A stretch of 64,000 nucleotides of DNA from Sipunculus nudus (lineage: Eukaryota > Annelida > Sipuncula > Golfingiida > Sipunculidae). The stretch covers positions 53,642,917-53,706,916 of the forward strand of contig CM049319.1 in assembly GCA_026874595.1 (NCBI GenBank), given 5' to 3'. The first letter of the stretch is position 1, and each line of letters starts with the position of its first letter. This document shows, in pieces, positions 37,316-64,000 of this stretch. The notes beneath the pieces were generated by a model, which saw only the letters and a list, made by a program, of their open reading frames with translations, had not been told where the DNA came from and ran no database searches. The position numbers and the translations under genes are program-made.

Positions 37316-39102
37316 TATTAAGTTCTTTGTTTTCTGATTGCAAAAATTTATGACATCTTACCTCAGCATCGTCTGATAGACATAATCCTGTGACCAAACT
37401 TGCATCTCCTTAAAACATCCTACTTTTCAGACTTGCATCCCCTGGATCCCCCACAGTCCCAGTTTGGTCAAACGTGCATCTCCTAGCACCTAACAGTCCC
37501 TTAGATCACTTTTAAAAGACTCTGTTTGTTAAGGAACATGTAAAGACTGCTTAGCCTGGGAATGAAAAATTCATATGAGAAATGGCCTGTTTCTGTTGAT
37601 AGACCTCTTGATGTGAAATTAAAATAAACTGAGACTCTCATCAGTGATATTTATTCTGGTTGGTGATAAATTTTAATTTTAATTTTAAAAATCTAATTTA
37701 TGAGAATGTAATTTATAGAATTACTCCAGTCATTCAGATGCAGTCAAACTCATAAAATGGCAGGCAAATTTGAAAATTAAATAAATTTGGGATATCTTTT
37801 GTTGTAACTAAAATGTTACAGTTGCTCAAGATTATTTTTAATATGGCAAGCAAATTTGTAAATTATATAAATTTGAAAAATCTGGTTGTTATAACTCAAA
37901 GTTAATGTCATCCTGCTATCATTTATTAAAGGTGATATTTTGTTTCATTTACAGTATATAATTAAATTAAATACCACTGATAATCAAGTCTGTTTTAAGA
38001 ATCACCTGTCTTCTTCTTTGCAGGATGTCATGTTAATCATATTGAACATGGCTGTAGTTCAAATACCAAAAAATTTATGAAATCTAGGTTTACAAAGAAA
38101 TCTTGTATAAATAGTGTAGATCTAGTCTATTCCTGGGGAAAATTTTTTTGCCTGTAAAAGTCACTCTCAGATTTTAAAGAGAAATTCTGAGGCTTTGAAT
38201 GTTTGGTCATATGACTATATCTCAGTCGACTGTGCTATCATTTCAGAACGTGTGATCCCTGCAAGTTATAACGCTATAACAGCCATGAGTACAGATTCCA
38301 CTTGGACTAAGGTAAACCACCTCATCTGCATATTGCATTCTGATTGGTCAAGAATGGTTTGCCTTGCATTTTGATTGGTTCACCAGATTGGTTTCCGTGG
38401 ATTCTGTTTTAATCACCTTTGCCACTTGTGTTTTTTCTCTGCACAAAAAACATGTCACCTTGTTGTACACTGTTTATTCTGTGTCTTGATTTTTTCAACT
38501 CATCTTGATAATTCTTAATGAGTAGTAACCTGTAGTGGTGACCTGTAGTCATGATCTTACTCCAGTGGCAGGATACCTGAATGCAAGGACAATCAGACAA
38601 TAAATTAGACTGGTACCCAGCATTATTTTGATCCTGCTGCTCTCAATTATTCATATTGTGTCTTATTGATTACCAAATGTCATACATAACATTAAATAAC
38701 TGGTATTTACCAGTCCATGTGATTTGTTGAGTAGTGCTGGGGATCAGTCTAAGAATTAACTCTGACTAGTATAGTCATCTTAAGTATGCTGTTCTGATAT
38801 TCAAGATGTAATGACAAATGTGCAAATGTACAAAAACTGAAATCATAACATCTCTATTAACTGATTGAACCGAATACTTGCTGGTTAAGACTTTATTATA
38901 GCTATACTATAGCTGCCCTTACTTTCTAATTCCTTGACCTATAACCAGACTTTACATCCATTTTCTTATCTCCGTCTCTCTGTACCTGTGTTTCTGCAGA
39001 TTCATTGGGCGTTCTTCTCACCCTCCTGCATTGACATGGTTGTTCCTTAATATGAGTTAATCATTGACTAATTAATTAATAACTGGAGTAATTATACAGG
39101 GT
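37316..39102. other. Predicted CYB5R intron 1, nothing recognised
   Basis: AT-rich up to the DIRS left end. Two ttgattggt words at 38340-38385 (CCAAT-like) are not linked to any gene model. Confidence 0.4.
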
Positions 39103-39120
39103 GTTTTATTACGTAAACAT

Positions 39121-39273
39121 AATTGTGAGCTGTTTCTGTATTAATGGGAATTTTCTCTGTTAAAGTTTATACGCCAGAGTAAGCCAACCAAAAATTTTTT
39201 GGCCTATTATCGCCCATCCCGCCTCGTTCCCGTGTATCTAGGTCACACTTCCGTTTCCTGTAATCACATTTTT
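39121..39273 (+). repeat. DIRS left inverted terminal repeat
   Basis: Reverse complement of 44470-44620 with few changes: aattgtgagctg...ctctg here against cagagaaaatt...gctcacaac on the right, and taatcacattttt against aaaaatgtgatta. The true left end probably starts at the gtttta at 39103, judging from the internal complementary region. Confidence 0.9.
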
Positions 39274-39394
39274 CTTCTGGCGTCAGCCATGATGGACGTG
39301 TGATCACGCTCGGCGCGATTCGTCCACTGTTTTGGTTTGTACAGTTGGGTTTGCCAACTGAATTGTAAGTAGTGATTCTTTTTCCCTTCCCGCT

Positions 39395-41400
39395 ATGGAG
39401 ACCCCTTACTGTTCTTCTTGTGGTTAATTAATCCCCACTTGGGATTCTCACCCCACTTGTTTCACCTGCCGTTCCCACACTGACATCTGCCGGGGTCCTG
39501 CAGTTTCCTGCTTCTATTGTCAGACATGGTCGTCTGACAAATGGGACATGTTCCATGCCAGGTCCCATTCCCCGGTTGTAGGGGTTCCCCGTACCTGGTG
39601 ACCTTATCTGGTCCCATTGTTCCTACAGGGGGGGGGGTCCTACCATGGGTGGACGCAACACGTCCCTGTTACGTTCCCCATCCATTTCAACCTGTGAAGT
39701 TACTTCCCCAGACGTTCTACCGCTAAAACTCTTTCCTATTATTTCCATCACATTCGGACCCCTGTCCACTTATCACTCTCATGTTTTTACTCTTCACTGA
39801 TGTCGGATCTAGATGATTCGTCTAGACCCGAGTCCGTTTGCCTGGTTGCCTCTCCAATCCGGTTCTCGGACTTCGCCTGCTGCCCTCCCCGCCGGCCCCC
39901 GCTGGCTTCCTTCCTTGTTTACGGAGCTGGCTGTTGCTGTCACGCTGGATTCCTGGGGGCTTCATGAGCTGAGGTAGGTAATTCCGGCCCTGCTGCTTCC
40001 CCTTTATTTCAGCCACCCTCGCTTCCTGTGATTCCTGCTGCTCCGGTGGGCTGTTCTGCGATCCTTGGCCGGCAGTCCACCTCTTTGTATCAGACTACGA
40101 CTGCTGTTCAGCGTGTGGGCCCGGTTCCTGTGGCTTCTTGGCTCGATCCTGCTGCTGGCCGACCGCGGCTTCTTTTTTTTTTCCAGCCTCCGGTCGTTCC
40201 AGCTCCACTGGTTTCCCTGGATCCCCCTTCCCGGGGTTCTCCAGCGTCCCCATCCTCTCATCCTGCCAATCCCGCCCTGGCACAAGATCAGTGGTCGGAG
40301 ATCGCGCTGCAACGCTAGGCTTGGCGTACGCGCAATTCTGCGCTGCTGGACCTTGTAGCTACCTCCACGCAGGAGACGCAACCTGATGGTCCGAAGTTCC
40401 GTCATTTCCCACCTTGGACTTCCACGGCGTCAGCGACCGGTTCTTATTTGAATCCGGCCGCCCTTCGTTCGCCTTCCTTCACACCCACCGGTGTGTATGG
40501 CATTCACCGTTGATATGGTTGAACTTTAAGAAGAAAACACCACGCCGCAATCTCGGGGTCGCTCTCCACCACTCCCGGGGCCCCGGTACCGCCCAGGTCT
40601 CATATGGCGTGGTCCCCCGGCAACCTCTTGACCTCCCGAGGGCAACAGGAGTCATGTTTTGATCCTTTGATCCCTTTCCGGATCATCCGGCCATTCCTTT
40701 GGCGCCCCTATGTCTAGAGACCAGGCTGGTGCAACCGTTTGCAGTTGGGAAAACCTTCTTTTCTTCATCCCCCCTGATAACCGACCTTCATCTGCCGGTT
40801 TAAGAGGGGCTCGCCCGTCCGGCAGCGGGGATGGTTACTGATTTACCCTAACCTCCTCGCCGTCTCCACGGATCTGCCACACTCAATGCTATCTGTCATG
40901 CGTCAGCCCATGACTGTGCTGAACACCAGCTGGTTACTTGGCGTATTGTAGAAATTGTATTTTACTGCGCCTCTCGGCCTGTATCCTTTCATTACGTACC
41001 TTGAAACCCAAACTCCGGCTGATATGGCTGAGCTATACGCTCAACATTTTCTGGGGTATCTTCTGTTTGGCGGCCACCTCAGGCCCTCTTAGCCCGTGCA
41101 TTGGACCGTTCTGACCGACCCGCCAGTTCCCGTTCGGCCACTCCTCATCCGTGCCTGTATTACCACATTCAGTGGTAGCGGCCTTCATGTACGGCCCTCT
41201 CATCGGCTTGTCGGGCCCCGCTCCGTCGTCCCGTCCGTCCAGCCGTACCCGTCGTGCACAGCCTTTCACAGTTGTTCCTCGCTCCGTGGTTTGTCCCAGA
41301 AATGACTCATTTGGTCCAGTTGGCGCTCGTCTAAGCGACCTATTTTCCCGCTTGGGCGAGCATAACGTCACATCGTTTAATTCTCAGCTCAATTACGTTC
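39395..41400 (+). pseudogene. DIRS gag-like region, degenerate
   Basis: ATG at 39395 opens METPYCSSCG and stops at 39425. The same frame beyond the stop continues with HPTCFTCRSH, C..C and H spacing like the Cys/His finger at the start of DIRS gag proteins. After that no long frame persists; short proline/serine-rich ORFs occupy 40.0-41.4 kb in several frames. Assigned by position upstream of RT and by the finger; weak beyond 39600. Confidence 0.5.
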
Positions 41401-41439
41401 GGGTTCCGTTTTAAATTTTTGCACGATCCTCCAGTCACC

Positions 41440-41990
41440 CTGCAACCGTTCTACCCTCAGCCTTCCACCGATCCGATCTAACGTCAGGCATTGGCAGAGG
41501 CCATTCAGTCTCTGCTCGACATGTGGGCGATTCTCGAGGTTCCCCCTTCCACCCGGGGATTTTACTGTCGTCTTTTGCTGGTTCCGAAACCGCACGGACA
41601 AGGGCGCCGATTATTGATCTCTTGCGTCTCTTTTCAGTCCTTAACTCGCCGTCCTTTCGCCTGTTCAGTATTCATGAGGTTCTCTGCATTGTTCGGGCGT
41701 TCTCACTTAGACCTTACGGCTGCTTCTTGTCACGTGTCTTTATTACGTGCCCTTCCGTTCGGGATCAATGTGGGCCCTGGACTTTTCCGCTGCAGAGTGC
41801 AGATAATAGCGAAGTCGTCCCCACGGTCACTCGTTACCTCCACTCTCAGGGTCTGTATGTGCTCCCTTTCCTAGACAATTGGCTTATCCTTGCGGCCGTT
41901 CGCGCTCTCTTACTGGCGCCCCGCTCCCCGGTTCTTGGTTACTCAGGAACCTTGGCTTTCTTGTCTATACAGTGAGGTCCCAGCTCCCTC
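41440..41990 (+). pseudogene. DIRS reverse transcriptase, frameshifted
   Basis: Motifs in order: LLVPKPHGQGRR and a following PIIDLLRLFSVLNSP (different frame), HLDLTAASCHVS (catalytic motif A, D kept), ALPFGINVGPGLF, then YLHSQGLYVLPFLDNWLILA. Family motif C is LDDWL; here the second catalytic Asp is Asn (41875-41880). Motifs are scattered over several frames, so the enzyme is dead. Confidence 0.8.
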
Positions 41991-42329
41991 CCACCCCGTC
42001 CTTCCGGTTTCTGGGTGTGCCTCTCGATTTTGCGTCAGGGCCTGCGTCTCTCCCGCGCACATTTGCCCTCAAGCTCAGGACGCAGATTTGATCCTTTCTT
42101 GCGTCTCGCTGTATTGATTCTCGTGCCGCTGCTTCTCTTCACAGCACTCTCACCTTGGCCGCCGATTAGTTCCGTTCGGTCGGTTATATCTCAGTCCGGT
42201 TCAGTCTCTCCTGCGCGCTCACAGCCTTCTCCCTCTCTGTTCGGTTCGTCCTGCGGTCCTCATGTATCCACGTACGTGGCGGAACCTTCGCCCCTGACTG
42301 GACCTTTCATTTCTTCTTCAGGCGGTTCC

Positions 42330-42720
42330 TTTCCCTCAGGGGATCGATTGTCCAGTATTTCCCGACACATCTCTCCTCGGCTGGGGTGCCCATATGGCAG
42401 ATCTCCGTGCCTCGGGGAAATGGTCCCCGTCGGAACGTCTGCTGCATATCAATCTCCTGGTACTGCGTGCTGTCCGTCGCGCGATCTTCCGCTTGTCCCC
42501 CCGCTTGCTCGGCCGTCACCTTCTCGTCTGGACCAACAACTACCATGGCGTATCTCAACCAGCAGGGCAGTCCTCGGTCTCCCTCACTGATGCAGGAGAC
42601 CTACCTTTTGTTCTATCTATGCATATCTCTCCGGGCCTCAATTCGTACGTCACATCTTCCGGGCGTGTCGAACATTCTTGCCGACGCCCTTTCCCGTCGC
42701 CCTGCGTCTCCTCCTCCACC
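42330..42720 (+). pseudogene. DIRS RNase H, frameshifted
   Basis: LLGWGAHMADLRASGKWSPS then ERLLHINLLVLRAV and LLVWTNNYHG lie in one frame (42394-42753). The downstream part MAYLNQQGSPRSPSL and HLPGVSNILADALSRRP lies in another (42386-43234). The GWGAHM, INxLxLxAV and LADALSR motifs are typical of DIRS RNase H. The frame change falls near 42540. In WTNNYHG the expected catalytic Asp is Asn. Confidence 0.8.
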
Positions 42721-43118
42721 GGTGCTCCTTCCGCTTCCGGTTGTTCGGAGTAATTTCGCTCGCCTGGGGTGTCCGGAATTCGATCTGTTCGATTTTCTGT
42801 CCCCCTCCCCCCCCCCCCCCCCCGCGTTCTCGAGCCTACCGCGACGTGTCTCCGTCACCCTCGCGACCGTCTCCCCGACACCCCGCCGTCCGTGTGGTCT
42901 CACCGGTTTCTCTTTGCGTTTTAGGTGCCTCATCTCATTTGCCGTGTCCTTCTCCGCTTGTCCCGCGTCGATCAGACGGCTCTACTTCTCATCCTACCGT
43001 TTCATCCTGCGGCTCCCTGTTTTCCTCTGTGGCGCTCGCTTATCTCTCGGCCCCTGCTTCTTCTACCGCTCCGGATCTATCTCCCATCGTTCCCTAGAGC
43101 CCGTCCCCCCTTTCGGTC

Positions 43119-44200
43119 ATGCCCTCTGTGCGCATGCGTATTCTCCTCGGACACCTCATGGATCAGGGCATTTCCAGTCCGGCTGCTCTCCTTGCCTCGG
43201 CTCCCCGTCACAGTGCTTCGGACCGCATCTATGACTTCACTGGTTGGGCGGCTGCCCGCGGAATCTCTCCTTTAGATCCGTCGCTTGCGGCGGTTTTTTG
43301 GATTTTTCGTGTATCCTGCAGGATAATCATTTATCCTATCTGTCTCTGCGTGGCTATCGTGCCGCCCTGCTGTCCATGCTCTGTCCGCTCGGTCACGATC
43401 GTGTCCTTCATCATCCGTTGCATGGTGACGGATTTTCTCAAGAGGGTTCATGCCCGTGCGTCTCGTCCTCGCTATGTCGCGCCTTCCTCGCGCCCGGACG
43501 TTGTCTTAAGTCACCTCCGCGATTCCCTCCTGAGCCTCTGCCTTCGGCACATCTTCTGCATTTGTCTCGGAAATCGGTTTTCCTCCTTGCTATTACTTCT
43601 GCTGGTCACCGCTCTGAGCTTCATGCCCTAGTGGCCGACTCGCCATTTCCACTCCATTGCGGCAGACGTTGCTTCAGCCACCTTACATTTCCGGACTTTA
43701 TCAGAAGTACGGTTGTTCGATGCTCCTCCGTTAACCTGACTCGTTCCGGCCCTCCCTCACAGCCCATACCGTTACGGGGCTCACTTTTGCCCTGTTCGTG
43801 CTTTCCGTTAGTTACTCTCTTCCAGCTCCTCCTTCTCCCAGGAGGGGGGGGGGGGGTGCAAGAAGTTGTTTATTTCACTGAAAGTCACTACATCAAACAA
43901 AGAAATTAACCCTATCTCCATTAGTGCCTGGCTAAAAGCTACCATTGTCTCAGCATATCAACCTGCTTCTCAGTCATCTTTGGAGCAGCTTCACGTCAAG
44001 GCTCATGACGTCAGGGCCATATCTCGTCTTTGGCCTCTTTATCGGGGATATCCCCGAACCAACTGGTCACGAAAGGCTCTTGGATGTCGCCTTCTACCTT
44101 CCCCACTTCTATCTGTCGGATGTCCCATTACAAGCTTCGGGCCCTTATTCCTTGGGCCCTGTGATTTCGGTGGGTGAGGTCCTACAGTTCTCCAGACCGT
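43119..44200 (+). pseudogene. DIRS tyrosine recombinase, frameshifted
   Basis: DIRS insertion enzyme. Core-binding part: ALLASAPRHSASDRIYDFTG, then DNHLSYLSLRGYRAALLSML in another frame. Catalytic part: SRKSVFLLAITSAGHRSELH (first Arg box), then NPISISAWLKATIVSAY and VKAHDVRAISRLWPLYRGYP (His-x-x-Arg box, 43989-44052). At least two frames are used and a 12-base G run interrupts the region at 43843-43855. Confidence 0.75.
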
Positions 44201-44318
44201 CCTCGACTCCTACTTTTGTTCCGGCGATGACGTCTTCGTCTGCTTCATTGCTGCTGTGCTGTTCTCCTCTTTCCATCGTTCCCGGTAGGTATCCCCTCCC
44301 CAAGGTTTATCTGTTATA

Positions 44319-44430
44319 TTCTCATTAATACAGAAACAGCTCACAATTATGTTTCTGTAATAAAACCCCCCCATTCCCTCCCTGTGAATGGTGGTTTTGT
44401 TAGTAAACTGTTGTGAGCTTTTCTGTATTA
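44319..44430 (+). repeat. DIRS internal complementary region
   Basis: 44319-44366 is the reverse complement of the left end (39103-39151) and 44367-44430 of the right end (44599 to about 44663). They abut at aaaac|cccccc, which is the inferred left-right junction of the circle. This arrangement is known from DIRS1, where it templates completion of the ends. Confidence 0.88.
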
Positions 44431-44469
44431 CAAACAACGCTCCCTCCCAGTCCACTTCATTCCGTCTTC

Positions 44470-44672
44470 AAAAATGTGATTACAGGAAACGGAAGTGTGA
44501 CCTAGATACATGGAAAAAGGCGGAATGGGCAATAATAGGCCCAATAAGGGAAAATTTTCGGTTGGCTTACTCTGGCGTATAAACAGAGAAAATTCTCATT
44601 AATACAGAAAAGCTCACAACAGTTTACTAACAAAACCACCATTCTCAGGGAGGGAATGGGGGGGGGGGGGGG
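44470..44672 (-). repeat. DIRS right inverted terminal repeat with G-run end
   Basis: 44470-44620 pairs with the left repeat. It then extends to 44672 (actaacaaaaccacc, cagggagggaatg, 15 G), a right-only extension that the internal complementary region also copies. Confidence 0.9.
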
Positions 44673-45044
44673 TATTGACTGGTGGAAGGGTAAAGTCTTT
44701 TGGTCTGGAAAATGAACTGAGGACAAATGATGAATGAATCAAATAAATTATTATTAATGATAAAAATCTGGTTTATTTAAAGTTTTGTTTCTTATGAAAC
44801 AGGAACCTATCATTTATAGCTGCTCTTTGATATAATGTAATTTGAATATAGGTATTATGGATATTACCTACCTTTCTGTTAAATACTGTACCCACTACCT
44901 TATCACCATGATATAAAGAGCTAGAGGGTTACTTTTTATATTCCTCAAAACATTAAAAATTAAGTTCACCTTTCTGTATATACTGTACTTGTTGTTGCTC
45001 AGTCGTTGCTGCTAATTTATGTAAATTTGCTTTAGTTGCATTTT
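44673..45044. other. Predicted CYB5R intron 1, nothing recognised
   Basis: Flank of the DIRS right end; AT-rich. Confidence 0.4.
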
Positions 45045-46140
45045 ATGCTCTGCTGACTGAAAGTGATCTGAGCTATAGTGATCACTCTTTGTCCGTTTTC
45101 CATCCATGTCCGTCTGTCTGTCAGTTCCACTGTCCGTTAACAGGGAACAAATCATAACTGCTGGACCTAAAAACTTCTAACTGAAAACCCATTGAGGTCC
45201 ATAAAAAAAATCTCCATGGGAACCTGTTATTAGGTCACTGTGACCTATATCCTCTGAGCTATGGGGCTCTTAAGTACCACCCAGAATAATTGATAAAAAA
45301 CTGATACAAGGTTCCAATATCTGAATAACTAATGCATTGATTGCCATGATTCATTAAACCATATATATCAATCAAATAGGGTATCATCATTTCCTGAACA
45401 CTGGTGGCACCACCTGTATTTTTTTATTTTTTACACATTTTGTTCTCCTTTTGAGACTTCAGATGAAGCAGTTCGTTAGACTACAGGCTGAAAACATGAT
45501 TTTAAGCACCCAGTCAGTCAGATGGGACACAAATTGTATCTGCTATGCCTAGAATCTTCTAACATGTCATTCAGGCAGGTCCTGGGTAAATCTGCATGGA
45601 AACTTGAAATTATATTAAGTCATTTTTTAAATATCACAAAAAACATTCCTTATTTGTTACAGCATTACAATATTTCATTGTTTATCAAAGTGAAAAATAT
45701 ATGTATTTGACTTTAGCTAAAGGTATTTCATTCAATATAAATGCATCACCAGAAGTTCTGAATGACCCAGCCCCATAATGGTGTGATGCCTTCAAGACAT
45801 CAAGAATTTTATTGGTCAAATGATTGGTAAGGCTCTGCTTGGTTGATATATAGAGTAAAGATCTTTGGGATATTGTGGCACAGTGGGAGAATGAGAATAG
45901 CTGACTATAACTTTGTATAAGTATTCTGTGCTCTAACATTATTCCTTTGTCTTATATTATAGCAGAACAGAATGATTAATAATATTGCAAAATAGCAGTA
46001 GCATAAATTTGCATTATATTTTCAAATACATTTGTATCATTTAGAAATTAATATCTTTTCTGTATGCTCATATTTTATAAATTCCTTTCATAGCTGTGAG
46101 CCAAATTCAGCTGAGCGCTATGTCACATGGGTCTCTTGTA
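45045..46140 (+). mobile_element. Palindrome-ended repeat, copy 3 (~1.1 kb)
   Basis: Decayed start tgctctgctgactga with gatctgagctatagtgatc, a (GTCT) tract, and end cagctgagcgctatgtcaca then tgggtctcttg. Internally shorter than copies 1 and 2. Confidence 0.65.
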
Positions 46141-46450
46141 TCTTTTGGAAACAGATATTAATATTATTATCTTTTAAATAACTCATCAAAGCATAAAGAA
46201 CATTTACAGTCTTGGTCTGATTGCCAGTAATTTGTTCTGTCAAACAAAAAGCAGTTAACCTGAAGAGGTCTTATCAGGAAAGTGCGTTCAAGATAGTTGC
46301 TGATTGCTGAATGATGTTAAAGAACTCAGTCACATGGGGTCATTAAGCATTATTTTGTTATATGTCTCATGTTAACCATTGTTTTGTCTTGAAGGTCTGG
46401 TGTTTATGAACACTAGAATCACAGCAAAACATTAAATTTATATATTTTTA

Positions 46451-46970
46451 TATGCCCGTCATATGATGGGAGTATTATGGTATGCCAACTGTCTGTCCGT
46501 CTGTTAATTTTAGTGTCGCTGCTATAAATTATGGGGGCTTTAATGGATTTTCACCAAACTCGTCATAACTGCTTACCAACAAATTATCTCAAACAAGTTT
46601 GATTATGGGCAAAAATGCATGCATTATTTAAAAAGGGGTCACTAGGCTCCTTTGTAGTGTCACTGTGATAACTTATGAAGAATATGAAGGATTTTGATAG
46701 TACTGGTTCTAAATTTTAATCAATAAAATATCTTGCCTAAGTCCAGTTTCCAGCAAAGTCCACACACTTAATGAGGTCAGAGGTCACCGCAATTTGGAGG
46801 TGCCGTGGTGACTTACCAAATATCTTATGAATTTTCATGAAACTCATTGTACATATTTACCATTGGAGTTTCTCACGCGAATTACATTCTCATCAAAATT
46901 AACACTTATATAAAATGAGGTCAGAGGTCACTAGATACACGACGGGCATATTATGCACCTTTGCAGTGCT
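46451..46970 (+). mobile_element. Short repeat with TATGCCCGTC inverted ends
   Basis: Left tatgcccgtcatatgatggg, right gacgggcatattatgcacct. About 500 bp, (GTCT)-type tract near the left, gtcagaggtcac words inside. Related sequences at 54473-54720 (left part) and 59380-59870 (right part). Confidence 0.65.
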
Positions 46971-48584
46971 ATTTTTTTGCTCTTTAGGAATTTGATAGTC
47001 TTAGTTCCATTCTTTTATTAAAACAAGGATGTACTAAAGGATGCATGATTTAGAACTTTATCAGTCAGAGTCCTCTGTTTAAGCATTTATTGTCCACATC
47101 TGGATCAAGGAGTCCTACATCTAACTCTTGATTTACTGTACACATGCAATATCGACTGATTCTCATAAACTTCATGACTACAAAGCATAAATTATAGAAA
47201 ATAGTTGATAACACCCATACATTGCTTTCGGAAAGAGGAATATGTTAGAATATAATTTTTAATTTTTTTTATATTTAGTAAAAAGTTTTGTAATAATTGA
47301 TATAAAGCAGTTACATGTTATTCTGTACTTTATAATATACCACTGCCTACCTACTAATATGTTAGTATATAATAAAATAATTTTTTTTAATATTCTGAAA
47401 AGGTTGTAATATTTGAAACTAGTTAGTAAGTAGTCACATGTTGTTCTGTCCTTTATAAACCAAATTCCTACTTATTCTCTTCGTGCCTGTAATGACATGA
47501 GGTGATTGTATTTTATATATACATAAGCTATTTATAATAAATTTTGGTTCACAGACATGGTATGATAAGTCTGCTTGCCAGCAAGTTTCATAGCAAGAAT
47601 TTTCTTTTCATAAAGGAGCAAAATATTATTATAATCCCCCCCCCCCCTCCAAAAAAATTTTTCCTTGGTTTTGTGTTATCCTCATATTGGTTATACAAGT
47701 TTTCATGTTTGTACGTGGGTGTGTGCCTTGAATTATGAAATATCTGTGTATTGTATTCTCATAATTTTTGTCTTAATTTCTGTTTTTTGAACAGTTCATA
47801 GTATACAAAACAGAAACCGTTACAATTTGTTAGAAATGTTATGAAAAATACAGTGACTGGTCCTTGTAATCTGATAGATTTTATGAATTCACTTTAAGGG
47901 TTTAACAACCAACAATGTACAGTTAGCTGAAGTAGTTCTAAAAAAATACTCAGTTATCACTAAGTTAATCAGTTAACACTATCAGTGTGTAAAATTAGTG
48001 TAGCTGATGAGAGGACTCATGGTATATGTTTATGTGTAAACTTAAGTGTACTTCAGTGATACAGTAAGTTGTCTGATAAACGTGCACAATTAAGTGCACG
48101 CAGGACATGAAAGGTTAAAGTCCAGATGTGTGTGTACCTTGAGACCTGAGCATCATTCAGTTTGCTATTCTAGCTTATCAGCTGAAGGTTAAAAAATCTT
48201 TTGATTACACTGTAATCCTGTTACCAGTGTGTTCCATGGCAGTTCTGTGAGGGGATGTTGAGGACATCTTTGATATATCATTTTAATTTATATTTCTGCT
48301 GATTTGACTGCAATCTGGATTATATATTTTGGAGCCTAACTCACATTTATATACAAGGATGGAAAGTACAGTATGTTTTTCATGTTTTATTATAAAAGTT
48401 AAAATAGATTAGCTTTTATATGTCACTCTTTCTAAAGAAGGATACAGGTGTATCATATATGACAATGGAAATTGTGTAATTATGAAGCCTTGCTGATTGT
48501 GCTTTAAGGAATAATAATAATATATAAGGTAGATTCATTACAGAAAGGTTTAGTCATCTTGCATCATTTCATATTCAATAAAGT
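46971..48584. other. Predicted CYB5R intron 1, nothing recognised
   Basis: AT-rich with a short C run at 47637-47647; no exon or repeat supported. Confidence 0.4.
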
Positions 48585-48770
48585 ACAGTGGAACCTGTCA
48601 TGAAAGACCACCTCTGTAATATTACCACCTATATATAAAGACTACCCTTGAGTGAACCAAAAGCATTAACAGTGGTCAAAAGGGACCTGCTAAAAAGACC
48701 ACAGGTGAATTAAGACCATTTTTGACCAATCAATCCTACAAGTGGTTTTATTACACATGTTTTATTGTAC
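48585..48770 (+). repeat. AGTGGAACCTGTC / AAGACCAC repeat
   Basis: Begins cagtggaacctgtcatgaaa and carries several aagaccac words. This type of short repeat is widespread in invertebrate genomes (from general knowledge). It ends about 130 bases before the CYB5R anchor exon. Confidence 0.6.
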
Positions 48771-48903
48771 AGCTTTATAGAGGAGTGTGACCAGTAGATG
48801 GCATTGTATCAGATACCAGGCCATGAAACTTCCCTGAAGAAAGTCAGCAACCAAAGTATATATGAACTATGATAATGTATTACCTGTCTCTTGTGTTTCT
48901 CAG

Positions 48904-64000
<15,097 letters not shown>

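Larger units (their letters stand above)
39103..44672 (+). mobile_element. DIRS-type tyrosine-recombinase retrotransposon, complete ends, broken coding
   Basis: DIRS elements use a reverse transcriptase plus RNase H to copy and a tyrosine recombinase to insert a circular DNA. Seen here in order: a Cys/His-rich gag-like start, RT motifs, RNase H motifs and a tyrosine recombinase, inside ~150-bp inverted terminal repeats, with an internal complementary region just before the right repeat. The reading frame is broken: RT motifs fall in at least two frames, the gag ORF has an early stop, and RNase H changes frame midway. It lies in the predicted first intron of the CYB5R gene, in the same orientation. 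Base composition is C/T-rich and GC-richer than its surroundings. The inverted (not split direct) repeats point to the DIRS1-like group rather than Ngaro or PAT. I saw no methyltransferase domain. Confidence 0.9.

Noticed and set aside
42307-42933. Minus-strand ORFs inside the DIRS element
   Set aside because: Shadows of the C-rich plus-strand coding sequence.
39103-44672. LTR retrotransposon or retrovirus-like insertion
   Set aside because: No direct LTRs, protease or DDE integrase; inverted ends, an internal complementary region and a tyrosine recombinase identify DIRS.

Overview
The window is a piece of an animal nuclear genome: AT-rich, intron-containing and full of repeats, with no bacterial-style gene layout. 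Exons carry canonical GT/AG splice sites. The repeat content (Venus-type GTCCGTCC-tailed elements, a DIRS retrotransposon, tRNA-derived SINE-like pieces, many poly-G and (TA)n runs) suggests a marine lophotrochozoan, most likely a mollusc such as a bivalve. That placement is inference; no species marker is present.

Two conserved genes are arranged head to head. (1) A NAP1-like nucleosome assembly protein gene lies on the minus strand (about 14990 to 4583 and beyond). Ten coding exons were rebuilt with consistent phases, giving about 319 residues; the acidic C-terminal tail exons lie past the left edge. A putative untranslated first exon and promoter with a YY1-like motif and CCAAT boxes sits near 14870-14990. 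(2) An NADH-cytochrome b5 reductase (CYB5R3-like) gene lies on the plus strand. Eight exons (48904 to the right edge) encode a membrane anchor, the FAD domain and most of the NADH domain. A good candidate first exon (22267-22293, phase 0) lies 26.6 kb upstream, which would put nearly all of 22.3-48.9 kb in intron 1.

The rest is mobile and repetitive DNA. 1-2.34 kb: degenerate repeats, each with a G homopolymer. 2.56-4.14 kb, 12.05-12.25 kb, 27.2-34.0 kb and 45.0-46.1 kb: copies of one repeat family with a near-palindromic end. 11.58-12.01 kb: GC-rich foldback island. 12.7, 37.05 and (split) 54.4/57.9 kb: a MITE family with GGCC-type inverted ends. 15.58-18.02 kb: direct repeats around a 135-bp higher-order minisatellite that is open on both strands. 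24.0-25.95 kb: a ~330-bp satellite in which every unit has a CTCF-like core. 39.10-44.67 kb: a DIRS-type tyrosine-recombinase retrotransposon with inverted terminal repeats and an internal complementary region that matches both of its ends. 55.96-57.76 kb: an inverted-repeat element nested inside the split MITE.

The most informative points are the structurally complete but coding-dead DIRS element, a partial tandem duplication of the CYB5R exon just after the membrane anchor, the CTCF-like satellite, and two strong hairpins at 22.75 and 23.90 kb.
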